Under the pieces are notes generated by a model that ran no database searches, was not told the origin of the DNA, and worked only from the letters and a program-made list of their open reading frames with translations. DNA of 64,000 nucleotides from Chitinophagaceae bacterium. GTDB taxonomy: Bacteria > Bacteroidota > Bacteroidia > Chitinophagales > Chitinophagaceae. Positions 12,101 to 20,128 of the stretch are shown here, in pieces. The DNA lies in the NCBI GenBank assembly GCA_019638595.1, contig JAHBTJ010000006.1, forward strand, positions 268,134 through 332,133, in the 5' to 3' direction. Position numbers and translations under genes: made by a program. The first letter of the stretch is position 1; each line of letters starts with the position of its first letter.

Positions 12101-13005
12101 CCTATTCTATCTATATTAATTTTAACAGAGACGATCCGGCGTCTTTACCCTGGAACAACACCAACGCCGCCCCTGAGCTTGGCGCTACCTATCAGAATTT
12201 TTATAACGACAGGAATAACTATTCCGGTGTAGATATGGAGGTAATGTATGGATTTAGCGGGGATAATCCATTTGGCGCAAATACAGGCGACAACAGTGGC
12301 GTATTACCGGATAATGTGATGAGGAGCACCTGGTGGACTGACGTAGGGCAGGATGGACAGTTGAAGTTTTCAGGATTGTCTCAGAACATGAGCTACTCAT
12401 TCACGTTCTTTGCAAGCCGTGCCACCACTGTAGAAAGAGTTGTTAACTATGTCATTAACGGGCGTGTTGTTAAGTTAAAAGCAAATAACAACTCAACGGA
12501 TATTGTAACGATGGAAAATGTGCGGGCTGATGCCGATGGAGTGATTGTTCTTACCATTGTTGGAGAAGGGTTATCGTATGGATATATTGGCGGGATGATC
12601 ATCTCCGCCGCCAAACGTCCGTCGGATCCGTCTGAAGGCCAAAGCGGGGAAGTTTTCCGTACAACCACAGGCAGAGGAAACGGAGAGGAAGCCCAGGCAA
12701 GTCTTAACCCGGCTGAAACTTCGGACAGGTTATCTTCAAAAGTAAACGCTTACCCCAATCCGTTTACAGATGATGTTATCCTGAAATTCTCCCTGCAGAA
12801 AGATGTTCCGAAAATGCTCGTTCGTATAATGGACAGCAAGGGTAAGGTAATGCTTGTAAAAGAGTTCAGTAAGCTTAATAAAGGAGAGTGGAACCTGCCG
12901 CTTGGGTTGAATGGAAGCTACTTTGCTCCGGGTATTTACTTTATGCAGGTAGAAGGAATCAGCGGAGAAAGGATCCCACCGATCAAGATCATGAAAACAC
13001 GCTAA
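6190..13005 (+). CDS. Giant secreted esterase with Fn3, PA14 and threefold repeat modules, T9SS type A
   Basis: 2,271 residues. Signal peptide at 1-28. Residues about 60-290 form an alpha/beta hydrolase of the feruloyl-esterase/phospholipase type: HGVGERG oxyanion region, GLSGGG nucleophile elbow, an aspartate in GALDKK and a histidine in KGHDTW. Then come an Ig-like segment (about 292-362), Fn3 domains (about 455-550, 555-640, 795-880, 1041-1135, 1515-1600, 1880-1965), two PA14 domains (about 641-780 and 881-1030, both with a DDGS.LYIG core), and cadherin/Ig-like segments (about 1137-1325, 1605-1700). A module of about 170 residues starting with Y-[IV]-N-F-N and containing WNN is present three times (about 1332, 1703, 1974). 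A type IX type A sorting domain (AYPNPF, about 2187-2271) ends it. It likely binds and de-esterifies a polysaccharide at the cell surface; substrate unknown. Confidence 0.9.
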   Translation: MNQSVRNFLAGVFSLFLLFSGVSSAQAQVFNPNDPVVIYNPASPPAQPANGQVGKWVKTNRLSWNTDEYKAYIYKGMAFRLKYPKNYVPGNGKKYPLFIFFHGVGERGTIYDNEYQLYHGGKTIMNAVTSGKYDGFLLYPQSSTAAGTFTTGHKNNIRDLIVNFLIPQVQVDPFRIQVNGLSGGGDASWSFFFDNPKLVSAALPMSNVSVGSVGELIQNKYTPVWLFQGALDKKPQPGSARSVNRSAIAAGANFRYTEYPDKGHDTWNSAWKEADFFPYLMRAHKANPWPLFGRTSFCVGEPINVKMGVTAGFDGYEWRKNGDLIAGATTNEITVTSIGVYDCRIKNGTEWSVWSPIPVEIKNNSQNVSPNITLGALGSKVLPSPDGKTTVELVMPEGFYGYSWEKIGATGNPVSTSFAYQAGPGNYRARVSESAVCTRGFSPTFTVVDANGPNKPDPVANLIVNKQSKSSLKLDWINNPNAVYPATNYEVYQATKAGGPYVFVGITEGTELTFTKEALTPGVKYYYVVRAVNNTGASALSNEASATTDADYTPPSAPSNLKVVGTSTNSVSLTWDESEDDVGLDHYDIYVNGVKAYYTSESGYTVFNLEPNLLYTFTIKAVDISANESAPSNQVTAQTALKGLRYKYYLGTWDNLPDFNKIYPTKTGYVPNINIDNSLQAESFAYMWEGEIRIPAAGTYTFRTNSDDGSRLYIGTPYSASVTPLVENDGVHTARNRDGSITFDTPGKYKFIVTYFQKVSTKSITVSWKVPQSNSFVPIPDNVFVEEAPPPGGTVPNKPTGVTALTQSYNKIKLNWTDNSNNETSFEVFRSENAIDDFTTIAVLPSNTTTYTDTTALPATKYYYKVRAINQYGQSAFDKSGRGVDYSYYETGTLSALPQFNNLIPAKTGRSPIFTLGMEDRSDNFAVKFDGTITIPAAGTYTFYLTSDDGSKLYIGGYNEANLVVNHDGGHSSSEKSGTKTFSGGTYPTTVPITVTFFEIGGSEVLSVSYKGPNSTGISKQVIPVNVLGEEPVSATTQAAPPPPAAPTSLDAFTFNSSIIKLVWINNAGANATKYELYRSYLNKDNFVLYTSLPGTAASFTDTGLYANSMFFYKVRAVGVGGESDFSNEDSARTFGIVPVLTTIENQYMRYGTQLQVPVSASNGTSEAISLTVTNLPPFGTFAPTGNGKGIITFTSTGAGDQGAYGGIVVKAANTQGDTALTSFNLVINDNYVPKIQVIPDVTVNEKQTVQISVSATDQDPGDMLLWTFLNLPSFVSVSDTNRVAQLVISPNYSQAGTYKVTAKVEDGRNGKDTLSFTIKVNATAISTDKVYINFNDGSADVPNPLPGSKWNNTNKSPSVNSSFTNLKNDKGVATTIGLKILTSGMSSASNGANTGNNSGVVPDSVMRSQYRIASGIKNFQISGLKETTRYNFIFFNSSNLKNRDISTEYTINGVSVSLNAADNSQNTVTISGILPASDGTITFSAAKGSGNTYTYAFMNAMIIEAELMDSSAPAKPKDVIASFEDDVVKLSWTNVAHNATTYEVYRSNNLMGPFVLLNPGVINSQLDSYIDNTVVGNKTYYYIVRAKNDFGGTNTQTLKVVIPNKAPAFTSPNDIFVKAGLTTNVNVKAVDDAGDNITLSASGLPSFVTFTDNGSGNGVFHITPSQYNKGVFHGITVTAADNSGSNSSQNVSIYVTDQSTSAIYVNFNIDNPVDGVWNNFSKAPAAGASITALKNDLGAITTTGVTLLDAWQPVANLTGAVSGDNTGAYRDDVLKTLFSESSGNTKRIKITGLSTDPAKRYSLKFVAGVNATGNRNTTFAAGGKTVSVNASYNVANVVQINDLTPDASGSIEFTAIRTWGATGVYINALVIEQYNASATLAAPENLKGNGTAKDSIRLNWINKVDNASTEIYRSTSMNGSYQLVATVAPGLTSYVNGGLQSNTEYFYKIRHAQGGNFYPYGNTIAASTLAYSIYINFNRDDPASLPWNNTNAAPELGATYQNFYNDRNNYSGVDMEVMYGFSGDNPFGANTGDNSGVLPDNVMRSTWWTDVGQDGQLKFSGLSQNMSYSFTFFASRATTVERVVNYVINGRVVKLKANNNSTDIVTMENVRADADGVIVLTIVGEGLSYGYIGGMIISAAKRPSDPSEGQSGEVFRTTTGRGNGEEAQASLNPAETSDRLSSKVNAYPNPFTDDVILKFSLQKDVPKMLVRIMDSKGKVMLVKEFSKLNKGEWNLPLGLNGSYFAPGIYFMQVEGISGERIPPIKIMKTR

Positions 13006-13030
13006 CATTTTATTCGTTGTAATAACGGAA

Positions 13031-13069
13031 GAGGCTGTCCCGGAATTCAGGGCAGCTTCTTCTCTTTTT
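13031..13069 (+). terminator. Rho-independent terminator of the giant esterase gene
   Basis: A 10-bp stem (GAGGCTGTCC with GGGCAGCTTC, two wobble or mismatched pairs) encloses a 9-base loop and is followed by a T-rich run TTCTCTTTTT. It lies 26 bases after the stop codon. Confidence 0.8.
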
Positions 13070-13131
13070 GGGGCATGTAAAATCTTCCGGTCTCTCACCA
13101 TGCAGATATGTTTCACACTTATCTTTATCCC

Positions 13132-15627
13132 ATGGAAACCGCGCACCGGGATAATGACTCTCCAGTATTTCCTCTTGACAAAGCTTTATTCGCAGAAATA
13201 ATCATTCCGCTGGCTTTGCCAAGGAACTATACATGGCAGATCCCCCCTCATTTAATTAACCGGGTAGCAGAAGGTTGCCGGGTGGAAGTGGTACTGGGGC
13301 GCCAGAAAAAATATGCCGGTATTATTAAAAGCCTGCATCCCAATAAACCTGCTGCCTTTGAGCCTAAATACATTCTCAACGTATTGGATACCGAGCCCAT
13401 TGTATATAAAAATGAGCTGCTACTCTGGCAATGGATCGCGGAATATTATATGTGTAGCGAAGGAGAGGTGATGGCAGCCGCCCTTCCATCCTATTTTAAA
13501 TTGAGCAGCGAAACTGTTTTAATTTACAATGAAGAATATGGAGATGATTTTTCTCATCTCGACAATGACGAATATATAGTTGCGGAAGCGCTTCACATCA
13601 AAAAAGAATTACGGCTTACAGAAGTGCAGCAACTGCTGGACTCCTCGCATGTTTACCCCGTAATTAAGCGCCTCCTGGAAAAAAGAGTTTGTTTTGTTTG
13701 GGAGGCATTGAAAGAATCTTATTCCGCCAAAAAGGAAACATATGTGCTGTTAAACCAGGCATATAATGATGAAGAAAAGCTCGCCGGATTAATGAATAAC
13801 TGGAGCAGGGCGCCCAAACAGCTAGAGTTATTGCTGAGCTACCTGCATCTTGCAAAAACAGAAGGAGAGGTGACCAAACCCGCTTTGCTTAAAAAATCAG
13901 GCGCTTCCGACGCGCAGTTGAAAGGGTTAATAGAAAAAGATATTCTCTGGCTTGAAAAGCGGTCTGTTGACAGGCTTATGTATTTACCCAGGAACATCCG
14001 GATTGATTTTGAGCTTACACCCGCCCAGCAGGAAGCTTTTAACCATCTGAAAAAGCTCTTCGAAGAAAAAAACGTTTGCCTGCTGCATGGAGTCACATCA
14101 AGCGGCAAAACGCAGGTATATATTAAGTTGATGGAAGAGTATTTGCGCCAGGGCAGGCAGGTATTATATCTTTTGCCGGAAATAGCGCTTACATCGCAGA
14201 TAATACGCCGGTTACAGAAACATTTTGGAGGATATATCGGAATTTACCACAGCAAGTTCAATCAAAACGAGCGGATTGAAATATGGAATAAGATCAAATC
14301 GGGTGAACTTAAAATCATACTGGGCGCCCGCTCGGCGCTCTTTCTGCCTTTTAGTAACCCGGGCCTCATTATTGTAGATGAAGAGCACGACGCTTCATTT
14401 AAGCAGCAGGATCCGGCGCCACGTTACCATGCCAGGGATTGCGCCATTTATTATGCAGGAATTTTGGGCGCTAAGGTACTACTGGGCAGCGCTACGCCTT
14501 CGGTTGAAAGTTATTACAATGCTTTTCAGGGTAAATACGGGCTCGCACAGCTTGCCGAACGGTTCGGCGCCGTTACATTGCCTAACATCCGGATAGTAGA
14601 TACAAAGAAGATCGGGAGCAAAGAAAAATCGAAAGTCATTCTTTCCCTCCCGTTAAAAGAGGCTATTCAGCAATCGCTCGACAAGGGGAAACAGGTAATA
14701 TTGTTCCAAAACCGCAGGGGATACTCTCCTTACCAGGTATGCGCTGTTTGCGGATGGATACCTCAATGCAAACATTGCGACGTTAGCTTAACCTATCATA
14801 AGCTCAGCAATAAGCTGCAATGCCATTACTGCGGCACAGTATATCCGCAGGTAAATACCTGTATGGCCTGCGGCAACCACGATTTTGTACAACGTAACTT
14901 TGGAACTGAAAAAATTGAAGAACAACTGGAAGAAGATTTTCCGGAAGCGAAAATTGCGCGGATGGATATTGACAGTGTTCGCGGAAAGCAGGCGCACGAT
15001 AGCCTGATCCAGTTGTTTGAGCAAAAACGGATTGATATACTGGTGGGAACACAAATGGTGGTAAAAGGACTTGACTTTGAGCATGTGAACCTGGTGGGAA
15101 TACTTGATGCGGACAGCATTCTGAGCTTTGCCGACTTCAGGGTAAATGAAAGAGCTTTTCAACTGATGGAGCAGGTAAGCGGCAGGGCGGGCCGAAAAGA
15201 TGGGGATGGCAATGTGCTGATACAGGTAGCCAACACCCGCCACCCCGTATTGTACTTTGTGCAGCAGCACGATTACGCTTCTCTTTTTAAATACGAAATT
15301 GAAGCAAGGGAAAAGTTTTTTTACCCTCCCTTTTCCAGGATCATATTACTAACGTTCAGGCATAAGTTAAAAGAAGTAGTTACAGAAGCGGCAGGATATT
15401 TCGCTGCGGTTTTACAAAAAAGTTTCGGCAAATACATTGTAGGACCCGCCGAACCGGTAGTTAACCGTATCAGGAACCAGTACCTGATGGAAATATTGAT
15501 CAAGCTGCCCAAAGACACAGCCATGATAAAAGAATGTAAATCTTTTATAAAGGAACAGGTAGCAATATTCCATCAGCAAAAAAAATTTAAAAGCGTAGTG
15601 GTGGTACCGGATGTTGATGTGGTATAG
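13132..15627 (+). CDS. priA: Primosomal protein N' (replication restart helicase PriA)
   Basis: 831 residues from the ATG at 13132; the frame also holds an ATG at 13108, but the eight extra residues are not family-like. PriA reloads the replicative helicase at stalled forks. Visible parts in order: a 3'-DNA-binding domain (1-110), a winged helix (about 120-200), helicase lobe 1 with Walker A GVTSSGKT (about 322) and DEEH box (about 420), a zinc module with paired cysteines CAVC, CKHC, CHYC and CMAC (about 540-585), and helicase lobe 2 with QVSGRAGR (about 680). Length matches Bacteroidota PriA. A TATCTTTA about 10 bases before the start resembles a -7 box. It follows the esterase terminator, so it has its own promoter. 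Confidence 0.97.
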   Translation: METAHRDNDSPVFPLDKALFAEIIIPLALPRNYTWQIPPHLINRVAEGCRVEVVLGRQKKYAGIIKSLHPNKPAAFEPKYILNVLDTEPIVYKNELLLWQWIAEYYMCSEGEVMAAALPSYFKLSSETVLIYNEEYGDDFSHLDNDEYIVAEALHIKKELRLTEVQQLLDSSHVYPVIKRLLEKRVCFVWEALKESYSAKKETYVLLNQAYNDEEKLAGLMNNWSRAPKQLELLLSYLHLAKTEGEVTKPALLKKSGASDAQLKGLIEKDILWLEKRSVDRLMYLPRNIRIDFELTPAQQEAFNHLKKLFEEKNVCLLHGVTSSGKTQVYIKLMEEYLRQGRQVLYLLPEIALTSQIIRRLQKHFGGYIGIYHSKFNQNERIEIWNKIKSGELKIILGARSALFLPFSNPGLIIVDEEHDASFKQQDPAPRYHARDCAIYYAGILGAKVLLGSATPSVESYYNAFQGKYGLAQLAERFGAVTLPNIRIVDTKKIGSKEKSKVILSLPLKEAIQQSLDKGKQVILFQNRRGYSPYQVCAVCGWIPQCKHCDVSLTYHKLSNKLQCHYCGTVYPQVNTCMACGNHDFVQRNFGTEKIEEQLEEDFPEAKIARMDIDSVRGKQAHDSLIQLFEQKRIDILVGTQMVVKGLDFEHVNLVGILDADSILSFADFRVNERAFQLMEQVSGRAGRKDGDGNVLIQVANTRHPVLYFVQQHDYASLFKYEIEAREKFFYPPFSRIILLTFRHKLKEVVTEAAGYFAAVLQKSFGKYIVGPAEPVVNRIRNQYLMEILIKLPKDTAMIKECKSFIKEQVAIFHQQKKFKSVVVVPDVDVV

Positions 15628-15659
15628 CATAACCGGGTTCTTTTTATTTTTCAACGTAT

Positions 15660-16400
15660 ATGCATAGTCGTTATGAACATCGGGTAAAACAGGAGCTCAA
15701 AGCATGGCAGCTTGCCATGCTTCGTAACCCGTCTTTGTTCGACAGGCTGTCGAAGCGTATACAAAACAGGATGAACAAAATAATTCCTGAAAAGGTTCAC
15801 CAGGCTATTACAGCCACCATTAAGCAAATGATAAGAGGAGTATTATTTGGCGCACAAGCTACTACTTCCAGATTCGAAAAAAATGTTTCTTTAGAAGTGC
15901 GCGATGCATTAAGTGAAGAAAAAATAGCGCTATATCAAAAAACCGCCGCGGCAGAAGGCGGAATAACTGGTGCAGGTGGTTTATTGCTTGGTCTTGCAGA
16001 CTTTCCCATCCTGCTGGGAATAAAATTAAAGCTCTTGTTTGAGCTTGCCGGCATTTACGGCTACGATGCCACGGATTATAAAGAGCGCCTTTACATTCTG
16101 TATATTTTCCAGCTTGCGTTTTCCGGTCCGCAGCACCGGAAAAGCACTTACCAGAAAATAGCGGAATGGGAAACCTTTCAAAATGAATTACCACAAGACA
16201 TTCACCGGTTCGACTGGCGGAGCTTTCAGCAGGAATACAGGGATTATATAGATATAGCGAAAATGGCACAGCTGATCCCTGTGATAGGCGCTCCGGTGGG
16301 CGCTCTTGTGAACTACAGGCTCATCAAAAAATTAGGAGTTACAGCTATGAATGCGTACAGAATGCGGTGGGAAAATGAGCGGCAAAAGCTGCTCAGGTAA
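15660..16400 (+). CDS. EcsC family protein
   Basis: 246 residues. The central part has the EcsC-family features: a glycine-rich hydrophobic stretch AEGGITGAGGLLLG (about residue 100), then LADFPILLGIKLKLLFELA, and a second hydrophobic segment with PVIGAPVGALVN (about 205). EcsC family proteins are membrane-associated and of unknown activity; EcsC in Bacillus neighbours an ABC transporter, which is not the case here. The gene starts 32 bp after priA on the same strand and may be read through from it. It ends 5 bp from the convergent clpS gene. Confidence 0.8.
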   Translation: MHSRYEHRVKQELKAWQLAMLRNPSLFDRLSKRIQNRMNKIIPEKVHQAITATIKQMIRGVLFGAQATTSRFEKNVSLEVRDALSEEKIALYQKTAAAEGGITGAGGLLLGLADFPILLGIKLKLLFELAGIYGYDATDYKERLYILYIFQLAFSGPQHRKSTYQKIAEWETFQNELPQDIHRFDWRSFQQEYRDYIDIAKMAQLIPVIGAPVGALVNYRLIKKLGVTAMNAYRMRWENERQKLLR

Positions 16401-16405
16401 AAAAA

Positions 16406-16696
16406 TCAGCCGGCAAGTATCTCTATAGTCGCGCCAATGCCTCTTTCCGTAATGGCATCGCACAGGGGCTTCAGCTCTTCGTATTGCCCCTCTTTAACTG
16501 CATACTTCCCTTTAAAGTGAATAATGTAAGCGCATTGTTCAGCCTGTTCGTGACTATGACCACACACTTCCTGCAACGTTTCAATTACCCATTCAAAAGT
16601 ATTCACCTCATCATTCCAAACAATCAGTTGAAACAGTTTGTCAGTTGTTACAAGTGTATCAAGCTCTTCCTGCATTAATGTTTGCGCCAACGCCAT
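16406..16696 (-). CDS. clpS: ATP-dependent Clp protease adaptor ClpS
   Basis: 96 residues from the ATG at 16696; an upstream in-frame start at 16777 would add 27 hydrophobic residues not found in the family. ClpS binds N-degron substrates and hands them to ClpA/ClpC-ClpP. The core is clear: LIVWNDEVNTFEWVI (about residues 23-38) contains the N-D-x-x-N-T-F/M signature at the substrate pocket, and the helix with EQCAYIIHFKGKYAVKEG follows. Length fits. It overlaps no gene and is convergent with the EcsC gene. No clp ATPase gene is nearby. Confidence 0.95.
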   Translation of the reverse strand: MALAQTLMQEELDTLVTTDKLFQLIVWNDEVNTFEWVIETLQEVCGHSHEQAEQCAYIIHFKGKYAVKEGQYEELKPLCDAITERGIGATIEILAG

Positions 16697-16842
16697 ATAC
16701 CTGTATTTACTGTTCAAAATTAATATAACCAACCCAATTCTTACAGCACTCGCGTTAAAATAATATACCTGATGCAAAACGTTTTAAACAAATATTAATA
16801 ACGAGTATTTGATATTAAACCTGCAAAAGACCAACATTTTGC

Positions 16843-16850
16843 TAATTTTG
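16843..16850 (+). promoter_or_regulatory. Bacteroidota -7 box for the Kef-type exchanger gene
   Basis: TAATTTTG fits TAnnTTTG and ends 40 bases before the ATG at 16891. No clear TTTG -33 box is seen at the usual distance. Confidence 0.5.
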
Positions 16851-16890
16851 GAATGATTCTCAAGGATATAACAGATAACCGGTGCAAATT

Positions 16891-19032
16891 ATGATATTAT
16901 TAAACGGACTAACTTTTCCGCTCAAAGACCCCATACCCATTTTTGTTATTGTTTTATTCATCATCCTTTTAGCACCTATCCTTCTTCGTAAATTAAGAAT
17001 ACCCAGCATTATTGGGCTGATCCTGGCCGGCATGGCAATAGGCGATCACGGATTTAACCTGGTAGCCAAAGGAAGCATTGATCTTTTCGGCAAAGCCGGG
17101 CTATTGTATATCATGTTTCTTGCCGGCCTGGAGCTGGACATGGAAGAGTTTAAAAAGAACAAGTATAAAAGTCTTGTATTTGGCTTTTTTACTTTTATTA
17201 TTCCCCTGGGGCTGGGATTTATTTTATGCTTTCATGTACTGCACTTTAGCACCATGGCTTCCCTGCTTGTTTCCAGCATGTTCGCCACTCATACCCTGGT
17301 TGCCTACCCGTTAGCCAGCCGGATGGGCATTACCAAAAACGAGGCAGTTACCATTACCGTTGGAGGAACTATTATAACCGATACGGCAGTACTGCTTATA
17401 CTGGCTATTATTACAGGATCTGTAGAAGGAGAATTGAACCAGCAGTTCTGGCTGAAGCTTGGCATTTCATTCTTATTGTTTTCTATTGCTATCCTGGCTG
17501 GATTCCCGCTGGTTGGAAGGTGGTTCTTTAAAAAGATAAAAGACGACCAGACCACGCATTTTGTATTTGTGCTTGCCATGGTATTCCTGGCGGCGTTGCT
17601 GGCAGAGCTGGCAGGGGTAGAAGGAATTATCGGGGCATTTTTAGCAGGCCTTGCGCTCAACCAGCTTATACCGCATACTTCGCCGCTTATGAACAGGATC
17701 GAATTTGCAGGCAATGCCATATTCATCCCCTTCTTTTTGATCAGCGTGGGCATGCTGGTTGATCTGCGGGTACTGCTCAAAGGCAATATGGCGTTGCTGA
17801 TAGCGGGAACGCTTACCACAATGGCGCTTTCAACCAAATGGCTGGCGGCATTTATTACCCAAAAAATATTTGGCTATACCAATGTGCAGCGCAATGTGAT
17901 GTTCGGGCTGAGCACCTCGCACGCAGCCGCCACTATTGCCGTTATTCTTATCGGGTACAATATGGCGATCATTGATGAAAATGTATTGAACGGAACGATC
18001 ATCCTCATATTAATTACCTGTATGATCGGGTCGTTTGTTACTGCCAATGCCGGCAAAAAACTGGCGATCGTTGAATCGAACCGCATACCCGATGTAGTGA
18101 ATATACAGGAGCGCATCATGATACCTGTTAACGAGCCGGAAACAACCGACATGCTCCTCGATTTCGCGGTAATGATCAATCCCTCCCAGCAAAAATCGTC
18201 GGTGTATATGCTTACGGTAATGCAGGATGAAGACGGGCTGAAAGAAAAGGTAGTGTTGAATAATAAAAACATGCAAAGCGCTGTTAAGTACGGCGCGGAA
18301 ACAGGAACCAAAGTACAGGTGGTAACAAGGGTTGACCTGAATATGGCAAATGGAATTGCCCGTGCTGTTAAAGAAATGCTGATATCTGACGTAGTGATGG
18401 AATGGACGGAAAAAAGTAATACTACTACGGGGTTCCTGTTTAATTCATTATTTGGTACCACTACTCAAAACGTGCTCGACAGCGTTTGGGAAACCATATT
18501 TATTTGCCGGCTTGGCTTTCCTATCAATACAACCAAAAGAATGGTGTTGTTCTTAACACGGAACGCAGAATATGAAATAGGGTTCCCGCACTGGGTAAAG
18601 CGAATAGTGGCCTTATCAAAAGAGGCCGGTCTGCGCATTGTGCTGTGCTGCTCTGCCAGCACGCACAAAGCTTTCGAAAAAGAAGTGCAGAAAAACAGGT
18701 CAAGCATAGAAACAAGCTTCAGGCATTTTGAAACACTTGAAGAATTTCAGCGCTTATCGGCAGATATAAGCAGCAGCGACCTGATCGTGGCAGTCAGCGC
18801 CAGGAAAGGCACTATATCCTATCACTCGTATATGGAATCAATAGCTACCAGGCTGGTAAGGAACTTTCCGAAAAACAACCTGATCCTGCTGTATCCCGAG
18901 CAAATCCAGGCCGAATTCCTGGAGGCAGGCATGCAACAGGAAGACCTGGTGCTTACTCCTATCCAGGAACAGATTGACAACATTACCAGGTTGAGTAAAG
19001 CGGTTAAGAAAATCTTTAAACGCAAAAGCTGA
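16891..19032 (+). CDS. Kef/NhaP-type cation:proton antiporter with cytosolic stress-like domain
   Basis: 713 residues from the ATG at 16891 (a GTG at 16882 in frame is less likely). Residues 1-390 hold about twelve membrane helices with the CPA2 pattern: a G-L-I-L-A-G-M-A-I-G-D helix (about 43), FLAGLELDMEEF (about 74), and GAFLAGLALNQL (about 250). The remaining 320 residues are soluble and resemble two universal-stress-like halves rather than a TrkA-N domain. Such proteins exchange K+ or Na+ for protons across the inner membrane. The ion cannot be told from the sequence. The gene is monocistronic, with AT-rich sequence on each side. Confidence 0.9.
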   Translation: MILLNGLTFPLKDPIPIFVIVLFIILLAPILLRKLRIPSIIGLILAGMAIGDHGFNLVAKGSIDLFGKAGLLYIMFLAGLELDMEEFKKNKYKSLVFGFFTFIIPLGLGFILCFHVLHFSTMASLLVSSMFATHTLVAYPLASRMGITKNEAVTITVGGTIITDTAVLLILAIITGSVEGELNQQFWLKLGISFLLFSIAILAGFPLVGRWFFKKIKDDQTTHFVFVLAMVFLAALLAELAGVEGIIGAFLAGLALNQLIPHTSPLMNRIEFAGNAIFIPFFLISVGMLVDLRVLLKGNMALLIAGTLTTMALSTKWLAAFITQKIFGYTNVQRNVMFGLSTSHAAATIAVILIGYNMAIIDENVLNGTIILILITCMIGSFVTANAGKKLAIVESNRIPDVVNIQERIMIPVNEPETTDMLLDFAVMINPSQQKSSVYMLTVMQDEDGLKEKVVLNNKNMQSAVKYGAETGTKVQVVTRVDLNMANGIARAVKEMLISDVVMEWTEKSNTTTGFLFNSLFGTTTQNVLDSVWETIFICRLGFPINTTKRMVLFLTRNAEYEIGFPHWVKRIVALSKEAGLRIVLCCSASTHKAFEKEVQKNRSSIETSFRHFETLEEFQRLSADISSSDLIVAVSARKGTISYHSYMESIATRLVRNFPKNNLILLYPEQIQAEFLEAGMQQEDLVLTPIQEQIDNITRLSKAVKKIFKRKS

Positions 19033-19186
19033 TATATTTTGGAATTTGCAGCTTATTTACGTAAATTACATATAAATATTTTTTTATATTATCACCTGGC
19101 CTGCAATTTCAGGTGTTTATGTATGATGTAACAAAAATAATACTTAACATTGCCTGCCTTTGGCATACAAAATTTGATGTCATCAT

Positions 19187-20062
19187 ATGAAACTACAGCC
19201 CATTCAAAGAGTAGAAGGATTAACCAAACAGGAGTTTACCGAACAATATATTAAAACAAAAACGCCTGTAATTCTGAAAGATTTTGTGCAGGGACCTGCG
19301 CTTGAAAAATGGAACTATGATTACTTTAAGGAAGTAGCCGGCGATTTGGTTGTGCCCGTACATGGCAGCGAGAACGCTCACCCGGATATGGTAAAAAGCG
19401 CCCCTATAGCCAAAATGAAATTCGGTGACTACCTGGACCTTATACAACGCGAACCCACAGAGTCGAGGTTGTTTTTATTTAACCTCCTGATAGAAAAGCC
19501 GGAAATACGCAAACAGCTCATATTTAATAAAATAGCCGACAATATTCTTACATGGCTCCCTCTTATGTTTTTTGGAGGTGGCGGGTCCAGCACCCGGAAT
19601 CACTATGATATAGATATGTCGCACGTATTTCTTACCCAGTTTCACGGACAAAAGCGTGTGGCGTTGTTCCCCAACGATACATCTTCACTCTTATATAAAT
19701 TACCGTACAATTTTCATGGCATTGGCGATATGAAAAACCTGGATTATGAAAAGTACCCGGGTCTTAAATATGCCGAAGGGTGGGATTGTACCATAAGCTT
19801 TGGAGAAACCTTGTTCATGCCCGCCGGTTACTGGCATTATATACAGTATGTTACCGGGGGATACTCGGTGAGCGTGCGGGCGTTATCATCTGCCAAAGAC
19901 AGGGTTACCGGTTTCAGCAACCTGGTATTTACGCGCAATTTTGATAATGCAATGCGTAAGCTGCTCAAGGATAAATGGTATAACTATAAAGTAAAAACAG
20001 CCTTTAACAGGGCAGACAGGGCAATACAAAAGCTGGAAGCTGAAAACAGCGGCGGGCAGTAG
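19187..20062 (+). CDS. Cupin-like/JmjC-type Fe(II)-dependent oxygenase
   Basis: 291 residues. The N-terminal half has the FIH-like/cupin_8 pattern (TPVILKDF near 29, WNYDYFKE near 43). The metal site is visible: NHYDID (about 135) gives H-x-D and AGYWHYIQY (about 214) gives the distal histidine, the facial triad of JmjC hydroxylases. RVALFP and FGETLFMPAGYWH are the typical strands around it. Such enzymes hydroxylate protein side chains or small molecules using 2-oxoglutarate. Substrate is unknown. It is monocistronic, convergent with sprT. Confidence 0.87.
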   Translation: MKLQPIQRVEGLTKQEFTEQYIKTKTPVILKDFVQGPALEKWNYDYFKEVAGDLVVPVHGSENAHPDMVKSAPIAKMKFGDYLDLIQREPTESRLFLFNLLIEKPEIRKQLIFNKIADNILTWLPLMFFGGGGSSTRNHYDIDMSHVFLTQFHGQKRVALFPNDTSSLLYKLPYNFHGIGDMKNLDYEKYPGLKYAEGWDCTISFGETLFMPAGYWHYIQYVTGGYSVSVRALSSAKDRVTGFSNLVFTRNFDNAMRKLLKDKWYNYKVKTAFNRADRAIQKLEAENSGGQ

Positions 20063-20128
20063 TTTCCGGTTAAAACGGCTATGCAAGCTTCTTCTTTTGG
20101 CTGACAACAGAGCCCTGGGCGATCAATT

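Noticed and set aside
8451-12668. Several minus-strand open frames of 60-130 codons inside the giant esterase gene
   Set aside because: They are out-of-frame shadows of a long, domain-rich coding sequence and have no motif of their own.
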